Positions 4,854 to 9,080 of a DNA stretch of 9,080 nucleotides are shown here, piece after piece; the stretch's first letter is position 1, and the number at the start of each line of letters is the position of its first letter. The notes under the pieces were generated by a model. The model ran no database searches. It saw nothing but the letters and a program-made list of their open reading frames with translations, and had not been told where the DNA came from. This stretch comes from a bacterium (GTDB lineage: Bacteria > Patescibacteria > Microgenomatia > Levybacterales > GWA1-39-11): the NCBI GenBank assembly GCA_021825285.1, contig JAKAHW010000033.1, positions 1 to 9,080 of the forward strand. Reading direction: 5' to 3'. A program made the position numbers and the translations under genes.

Positions 4854-7800
4854 TTCCCCTTGTTAATGATTAAGAAATTGAACTCAAAATTGCTAAGAAG
4901 AGAACTTTCAATTCCCACTATAAAGTTTCCGTTATTCTTTTCTAAAATATAAGGCTGTTGTCCTACAGGTGCTGAATTAGGCGTTATTAAAATTACTGAA
5001 TTTGGTTTTGCATATCCCGTATTTATTTTTCTTAAGGTTTGCCCGGCTTTTATATAGCTTATGCCAGCAGATCCACTTGTAGTGCTCTCAGTGTCAGACA
5101 AATCTACAATGTTTTGGTTGGGAATCTGAATAGACGTCGCAGACAACACACCCCCTACCTTTACGTCTTTGGCAAATTCTGCGTTCTCGGCGACCTTAAG
5201 AGTTCCGTCTGTTTCAATCTTTACCAATCCTCCCATCATGGATATTGCTCCTTGCTTAAGCGGTTGTATCTCAAGATCCTGACCAACTGTATTTATGGAG
5301 TTTGTGCCGATTTGCATCGTGTTACCAATTGTTAAGCTATTTCCTACACTCAAGTCATTTGTTGTTGTGCTGCCAAGAACCAGGAGGCTATCTTTGATTG
5401 TAATCATGCTTGAGTCGGTTGCAATGGATGAGAATGGAAGGAAGTTAATTGTTTCAAGCTTGTCCATTTTTGCCGAAAGGGAAGCGAGTTGGTCCTGCTG
5501 CTGGTGAATTGCATTAACAAGAAGCGGCGTAATCTTTCCGTAATCCAGAGACTTAAACCCGTTGCTATCCGTTGTTACAATCTCAGGCACAATTTTCTCT
5601 ACATCCTGGGCTATGAAACCAATTGAGGGATTCCCCGAATTCCTCCAGTTGAAGGAAACTCCCACTAAAGACATTACTTTACTTAGTGCATCCTGCAAAG
5701 GATTAATATTCTCCTTGAATCTAAGGTCTGAAAAGACATTCCATGCATTTGCTTTTGCAACTGTGCCATCTCCTTGAGTTCCCACTTGAAGAAGAGAGGA
5801 TGGGCTAGCAGTACCAACTCCAAGATTACCTGCATTGGTAAGAGTGAGCCTGGTCAATCCGCTTGAAGAAGCAGTGAAAAGATCTCCCGCTCCTTTATTG
5901 TCAACAACAAAAGCGGCAAAGGAAGTGTTTCCTGAAACTGATGCTACCGGACTTGTTCCTGCAAGACCTCCGTTTCCCGTTACCCTAAACAGAGCAGAGG
6001 TAGTTGAATTACCCCCTATTAAGAGGTCAGTTGTTATATTCTGCGGCACTATTGCCCCGTTTAATATTTGCCATACGTTTGAACATGAACCAAAAGAGGG
6101 GGTGGTACCGCCCAAAAGACATTGAGTTGAATTTCCTGCGCCGGTTTGGGAGAGAACACCTGAACCGTTTGCAAAGAGAACACCGCCGTTACTGCTGAAT
6201 CCTGACAGGGTAATTGTTCCTGATGATGTGAGCCCGGAAAGCCCTGAGATTGTCCCTCCTGCGGTTATATTCCCGTTATTTGCAATAGTGAAGCGGGTTA
6301 AACCAGACGCAGAAGCCGTGAAGAGATCGCCTGTTGTCAAGTTGTTATTCACAACCAAGGAAGCAAAAGAGGTGCTTCCTGAGAATGATGCAACAGGAGT
6401 TGTTCCTATCCCGCTTACATCAAAAGCTGCAAGAGGGCTGGTTGTTCCGATACCAATCTTACCTCCCGGTTTTACATATATTCTACTTCCTGAAACTCCT
6501 TCTTCAATCAAGCTGAAATCACCTGGGGTCTGCCATCCGTTTGCCCAACTCCAGAAAGATGGTTGACCCAGCCCGATTTGAATTCTAGTATCGTTCGTTC
6601 CATTAATAGCAATTCCGTCCCCAGCAGTTCCGTACTTATTTATCTCAAATAATTTCGTAGCGCTTGTTGTCCCGATCATTACCTGCCCATTATTTTTTAT
6701 TACAAACCTGCTCAATCCGCTTGCAGAAGCAGTGAAGAGATCTCCTGTTGTGCTGTTGTTATTCACAACCAAGGAAGCAAAAGAGGTGCTTCCTGAGAAT
6801 GATGCAACAGATACGGTTCCTAAATTACTTAGAACATCAAGAAGTCCTACCGGAGATGTATTTCCAAGACCAAGTTTTCCTGCGTTTGTCAAAACAAGTC
6901 TTGTTGTGCCGCTTCCTGAAGCAGTTAATATATTCTGTCCGCCTGTTTCATTGAATATTGCCAAAGCCTTTCCTGTGACTGCGCCGTTTACATCCAGAAG
7001 GCCCACAGGTGTTCCTGAACCGATTCCGAATTGCCCGGAGTTTAACAATGTCAAGCGAGTGGCGAGCCCTGCATCTCCTCCGACTGAAGTTTTGAAGGTA
7101 AGGTTTTGACCGTTAAGCATGTTTAATTGAGCTGAAGATGAAGCGCCTGTGAAGGTAAGTCCTCCTGAAGCAGATGCCGTCCCGGTGCTGGTGATGCTGT
7201 ATATTAACCCAATTCCCCCGTCATAAACCCTCATTCCGCCAGATCCTGCCAATCCGCTTGCTGAATCATAATTAATTTGTACTCCTCCTGTTCCCTGAGC
7301 ATTAACGTTCAAGTTTGATGCACCCATTACCGCACTTCCAGCAACAGTAGTATTTGTGACAGTTCCAATATTCATGTAAGCGTAGATATTGTCGAAATAT
7401 GAAGTAATTGCCGATGACTGGCTGGTACCAACCCTGAGACGCAGATATAAAATGGCGTTTTTGGAAGCGTTGGCAACAGCTGAAATGTCGCAGGTTTTGG
7501 TTTCCCAGGTATTTACCGAATTGACAATAAATTGCCCGCTTGTGAAGTCTGTGTTGTTGGCACATTGGGTCCAGGTTAAGTTGTCCTGGGAAATTTCAAA
7601 GTACATGTAACGTCCTGTAAGGTTGGAGTAATAATCAACTTGAATACTGTTTTTGTTTGATAGGTCAACGGCAGAGGCAAGTGTCCTTGTAGCGGTGTAT
7701 CCCGACATATCGTTAATAAGGCCTCGATAAACGGTTGCAACGGGCGTTGAGTTGTTACCGCCAATTACATAAACATAACTTGAAGCTCCTGTTGTTGCCG

Positions 7801-9080
7801 CAACAGAAGTTGTGCCTGAAAGGGTTGTCGGTACTGTTCCTGCTTGAACCCAACCGGTTACATTGCCGGAACCGTCAAGGGTTCCTTTGTAAATTGTATT
7901 AACGGGGTTTCCGGCAGAATTTAATCCGCCGACAAGATAGATATAATTTGTGGAACCGACAGTTGCCTTGAACACAGATGCATCATAAATGGCCGCGGGT
8001 AAGGCGGTTTGCGAAACGGCAGAAAATGCACCAATATTACCGCTTCCGTCGATTGTTGCTTTATAAACTGTATTTTGGGCTGTGGAACCGTTCAGCCCAC
8101 CCAAAACATGAATATAATTTGTTGAGCTAATTGTTGAAATAATGGATGAATGTTTTGAAAGCGTTTGGGGAAGTTGTCCTTGGCTTGTTGTTGAAAATGC
8201 ACCAATATTACCGCTTCCGTCGATTGTTGCTTTATAGACAGTATTTACATCGCCTGATGCGCTATTTCCCCCCAAAAGATACAGATAGTCTGTTCCTGAA
8301 ATAGAAACAGTATTTGATGTAAGATTGGTCAGTGCTACGGGTAGCTGTCCCTGGGAAGCAGTTGAAAAGGCGCCCAAGTCGGATCCTGTAATCGTAGACT
8401 TATATACTCCGGTTTGTCTTGTTGTGCCGTTTATACCCCCGAGAGCATAAGCAGCAAGGTTATTTGAAGTGGTGGAAACCGAACCATTTGATCCGGCAGA
8501 TCCCGCTACGCCGGTTCCTCCGTCAGGACCCCCACTACCCAACGTAACCGTTGTCGTTCCTTGTGTTATGGAATTGCCTGCAAAAATTATTCTTCCGCCG
8601 CCCCCGCCTCCTCCCCCATACCACCTAGTAGCATGACCATACGAGTCAACGCCTATCCCGCCGCTTCCTCCGTTACTACCATTAGCGCTAATTGTTCCTG
8701 TGTTGATGACAGTGTTTCCATTAAGCTTAATGTATCCGCCCGATCCACCTCCGCCACTATCTGCAGGTGTGCCACCATTAGCGCTAATTGTTCCGGAATT
8801 AGAGATTGTGCCCGAGCTTGCAATTTTTATTCCTCCCCCTCCCGCGCCCCCGCCTCCTCCTCCACCGCTACCCATATCTTCAGTGCTGTATGTGCCTCCT
8901 CCGGCATATCCTCCCCCTCCCGCGCCTCCCGCGCCTCCGTTTCCTCCCCCTCCCCCTCCACAAGTAACATATGTACCACAGGATGGTGGAGTTGTTCCGA
9001 CTCCGGGTCCGCTTCTTTGTGCATAGCCCTTACCATTAAGACTAATTGTTCCCGCAACGGTTACATTCCCTGTCGCATTT
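4850..9080 (-). CDS. Giant modular surface protein: Gly-rich, Kelch-like, adhesin stalk, peptidase S74 (partial, 5' end outside window)
   Basis: The reverse frame is open from base 9079 to the TGA at 4850-4852, 1409 visible residues; the ATG at 8875 is internal, because glycine-rich coding sequence continues upstream of it without a stop. Counting from 9079, about 1-205 is Gly-rich with GTISANG repeats, 209-456 holds five Kelch-like repeats, and 457-573 resembles a beta-sandwich binding domain (YFEISQDNLTW, FDNIYAYM). From 574 to about 1100 runs a stalk of GIGTTSP-type repeats with VASFSGSTSFA units. Peptidase S74 begins at Ser1117 (SDLRFKENI), followed by a short coiled coil (about 1190-1210), a beta-repeat stretch and a C-terminal domain from about 1337. 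S74 domains act as intramolecular chaperones for trimeric fibres and self-cleave before the Ser. The likely role is a cell-surface attachment fibre. Signal peptide and true start are not visible. A prophage tail fibre is the alternative, but no phage genes are near. Confidence 0.92.
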   Translation of the reverse strand, partial: NATGNVTVAGTISLNGKGYAQRSGPGVGTTPPSCGTYVTCGGGGGGNGGAGGAGGGGYAGGGTYSTEDMGSGGGGGGGAGGGGIKIASSGTISNSGTISANGGTPADSGGGGSGGYIKLNGNTVINTGTISANGSNGGSGGIGVDSYGHATRWYGGGGGGGGRIIFAGNSITQGTTTVTLGSGGPDGGTGVAGSAGSNGSVSTTSNNLAAYALGGINGTTRQTGVYKSTITGSDLGAFSTASQGQLPVALTNLTSNTVSISGTDYLYLLGGNSASGDVNTVYKATIDGSGNIGAFSTTSQGQLPQTLSKHSSIISTISSTNYIHVLGGLNGSTAQNTVYKATIDGSGNIGAFSAVSQTALPAAIYDASVFKATVGSTNYIYLVGGLNSAGNPVNTIYKGTLDGSGNVTGWVQAGTVPTTLSGTTSVAATTGASSYVYVIGGNNSTPVATVYRGLINDMSGYTATRTLASAVDLSNKNSIQVDYYSNLTGRYMYFEISQDNLTWTQCANNTDFTSGQFIVNSVNTWETKTCDISAVANASKNAILYLRLRVGTSQSSAITSYFDNIYAYMNIGTVTNTTVAGSAVMGASNLNVNAQGTGGVQINYDSASGLAGSGGMRVYDGGIGLIYSITSTGTASASGGLTFTGASSSAQLNMLNGQNLTFKTSVGGDAGLATRLTLLNSGQFGIGSGTPVGLLDVNGAVTGKALAIFNETGGQNILTASGSGTTRLVLTNAGKLGLGNTSPVGLLDVLSNLGTVSVASFSGSTSFASLVVNNNSTTGDLFTASASGLSRFVIKNNGQVMIGTTSATKLFEINKYGTAGDGIAINGTNDTRIQIGLGQPSFWSWANGWQTPGDFSLIEEGVSGSRIYVKPGGKIGIGTTSPLAAFDVSGIGTTPVASFSGSTSFASLVVNNNLTTGDLFTASASGLTRFTIANNGNITAGGTISGLSGLTSSGTITLSGFSSNGGVLFANGSGVLSQTGAGNSTQCLLGGTTPSFGSCSNVWQILNGAIVPQNITTDLLIGGNSTTSALFRVTGNGGLAGTSPVASVSGNTSFAAFVVDNKGAGDLFTASSSGLTRLTLTNAGNLGVGTASPSSLLQVGTQGDGTVAKANAWNVFSDLRFKENINPLQDALSKVMSLVGVSFNWRNSGNPSIGFIAQDVEKIVPEIVTTDSNGFKSLDYGKITPLLVNAIHQQQDQLASLSAKMDKLETINFLPFSSIATDSSMITIKDSLLVLGSTTTNDLSVGNSLTIGNTMQIGTNSINTVGQDLEIQPLKQGAISMMGGLVKIETDGTLKVAENAEFAKDVKVGGVLSATSIQIPNQNIVDLSDTESTTSGSAGISYIKAGQTLRKINTGYAKPNSVILITPNSAPVGQQPYILEKNNGNFIVGIESSLLSNFEFNFLIINKGN
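4853..5071 (-). other. C-terminal beta-rich domain of the giant protein
   Basis: The last 73 residues (from SAGISYIKAGQTLRKIN to FEFNFLIINKGN) form a compact, strand-rich unit with the pattern AGQT, then NSVILITPN, then YILEKNNGNFIVGI, then FNFLIIN. I associate this layout (AGxT, SxIFVTPT, VxxKxxxxFTVxI, FxWLIV) with the ends of many large CPR surface proteins, where it could be a sorting or capping domain. This is from memory, not from a search, and the function is unknown. Confidence 0.5.
5490..5731 (-). other. Peptidase S74 intramolecular chaperone domain within the giant protein
   Basis: Starts at the Ser codon 5729-5731 in SDLRFKENI; the family's Ser-Lys dyad corresponds to this Ser and the Lys five residues later. 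Further family landmarks follow in order: FNWR, IGFIAQDVEKIVPEIV, SLDYGKITPLLVNAI and a heptad-like QQQDQLASLSAKMDKLE. All expected active-site residues are present, so self-cleavage between Phe and Ser is plausible. Unusually, about 200 residues follow the coiled coil, giving a 293-residue C-terminal product. Confidence 0.85.
6318..6395. repeat. 78-bp near-identical in-frame repeat, copy 1 (stalk)
   Basis: Matches 6732-6809 at 74 of 78 positions by eye; 6341-6395 is a 55-bp exact match. The offset of 414 bp is 138 codons, so the reading frame is kept. It encodes VASFSGSTSFASLVVNNN and the following TTGDLFT. A related, more diverged and slightly shorter copy starts at about 5874. Confidence 0.88.
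6732..6809. repeat. 78-bp near-identical in-frame repeat, copy 2 (stalk)
   Basis: Second copy of the 6318-6395 repeat. Four differences cluster in the first 25 bases; the remaining bases are identical. Confidence 0.88.
8022..8065. repeat. Exact 44-bp direct repeat, copy 1 (Kelch region)
   Basis: Identical by eye to 8193-8236, starting GAAAATGCACC and ending GCTTTATA on the plus strand. The offset is 171 bp, exactly 57 codons, so it encodes the same part (YKATIDGSGNIGAFS) of two neighbouring Kelch-like repeats. Identity at the DNA level suggests recent duplication or gene conversion. Confidence 0.88.
8193..8236. repeat. Exact 44-bp direct repeat, copy 2 (Kelch region)
   Basis: Second copy of the 44-bp repeat at 8022-8065, 171 bp away and in the same reading frame. 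Confidence 0.88.
8678..8698. repeat. 21-bp GTISANG-coding repeat, copy 1
   Basis: Identical to 8774-8794 and, with three central mismatches, to 9032-9052. On the reverse strand it encodes GTISANG (GTISLNG in the third copy), probably one strand-turn unit of the Gly-rich region. Spacings of 96 and 258 bp are multiples of three. Confidence 0.8.
8774..8794. repeat. 21-bp GTISANG-coding repeat, copy 2
   Basis: Exact copy of 8678-8698, 96 bp away in the same reading frame. Confidence 0.8.
9032..9052. repeat. 21-bp GTIS-coding repeat, copy 3 (diverged)
   Basis: Matches the other two copies at 18 of 21 positions and encodes GTISLNG, showing that the Gly-rich repeat region continues toward and probably past the window edge. 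Confidence 0.7.

Larger units (their letters stand above)
5780..7035 (-). repeat. Five dispersed GIGTTSP-type stalk repeats
   Basis: Five copies of a 14-residue motif occur in the same reading frame: FGIGSGTPVGLLDV (about 6985-7035), LGLGNTSPVGLLDV (6832-6873), VMIGTTSATKLFEI (6640-6681), IGIGTTSPLAAFDV (6417-6461) and LGVGTASPSSLLQV (5780-5827). Each follows a TR[LF]x[LI]xNxG unit. 'VGIGTTSPxxLLDV' is a common repeat in S74-containing fibres and adhesins, and fits a beta-rich stalk. Confidence 0.8.
7712..8455 (-). repeat. Five Kelch-like repeats of 56-57 residues
   Basis: Glycine doublets (ALGGING, LLGGNS, VLGGLN, LVGGLN, VIGGNN) recur at intervals of 56, 57, 57 and 56 residues, each preceded by Y-[IVLA]-hydrophobic and followed about 10-13 residues later by VYK or IYK and, in the middle three copies, [IL]DGSGN. 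The last copy stops after TVYRGLI, so the fifth blade is incomplete or is completed by the first. This is the Kelch-type propeller pattern, usually used for protein or sugar binding. Confidence 0.78.

Noticed and set aside
6318..8236. CRISPR array or mobile-element repeats
   Set aside because: The repeats are few, in frame, unequally spaced and protein-coding. There are no uniform spacers, cas genes, terminal inverted repeats or transposase.
8700..9026. Proline-rich 108-residue plus-strand frame
   Set aside because: The antisense of glycine codons (GGN) reads as proline-rich on the other strand; it is the mirror of the Gly-rich coding region.
8827..9057. 76-residue Glu-rich reverse-strand frame in another phase
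   Set aside because: An out-of-phase reading of the same GGA/GGG glycine codons; the main frame is open through the whole stretch.
4850..9080. Prophage tail-fibre locus
   Set aside because: The S74 domain occurs in phage fibres, but no capsid, tail, terminase, lysis or integrase gene is visible, and the Kelch-like and C-terminal domains fit a cellular surface protein better. Not fully excluded because the window is short.
4990..9080. Target of a diversity-generating retroelement
   Set aside because: No reverse transcriptase or template repeat is visible, and the repeats differ at scattered positions, not at template-adenine sites; there is nothing positive to support it.

Overview
The window most likely comes from a Candidate Phyla Radiation bacterium, probably of the Microgenomates/Katanobacteria type. 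This is inferred from sequence style, not from a marker gene. The signs are AT-rich DNA, the standard bacterial code with no in-frame UGA, small orphan membrane proteins, starts without a clear Shine-Dalgarno site, and a giant glycine-rich, Kelch-containing, S74-containing surface protein whose C-terminal domain I associate with these lineages.

Layout. Positions 29-1021 (+) hold a 70-residue MerR/excisionase-type helix-turn-helix protein, followed 6 bases later and in the same frame by an orotate phosphoribosyltransferase-like protein. Positions 1011-1383 (-) hold two 48-residue single-pass membrane miniproteins that share a motif and look like tandem paralogs; the second overlaps the 3' end of the phosphoribosyltransferase gene by 11 bases. 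Positions 1493-2770 (-) hold a PaaK/CapK-type adenylate-forming enzyme. A 101-base divergent promoter region separates it from a 560-residue membrane-anchored orphan protein at 2872-4554 (+). An 81-residue Cys-containing membrane-anchored protein follows at 4573-4818 (-). The rest, 4850 to the right edge (-), is the 3' part of one very large surface protein. Its frame stays open to base 9079, so its true start lies outside the window and the Met at 8875 is internal.

The giant protein reads, from the visible N-terminal side: Gly-rich GTIS repeats, five Kelch-like repeats of 56-57 residues, a probable beta-sandwich, an adhesin/tail-fibre stalk with five copies of a GIGTTSP-type motif, a peptidase S74 self-processing chaperone domain, then about 200 more residues ending in a separate beta-rich domain. 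It is probably displayed on the cell surface for attachment. The two nearby anchored proteins (560 and 81 residues) may belong to the same envelope programme, but that rests on location only.

The most distinctive regulatory signal is a set of -10-like hexamers lying 5-10 bases before four of the start codons. The best case is TTGACT-17-TATCAT ending 6 bases before the ATG at 4818, which predicts leaderless transcription.
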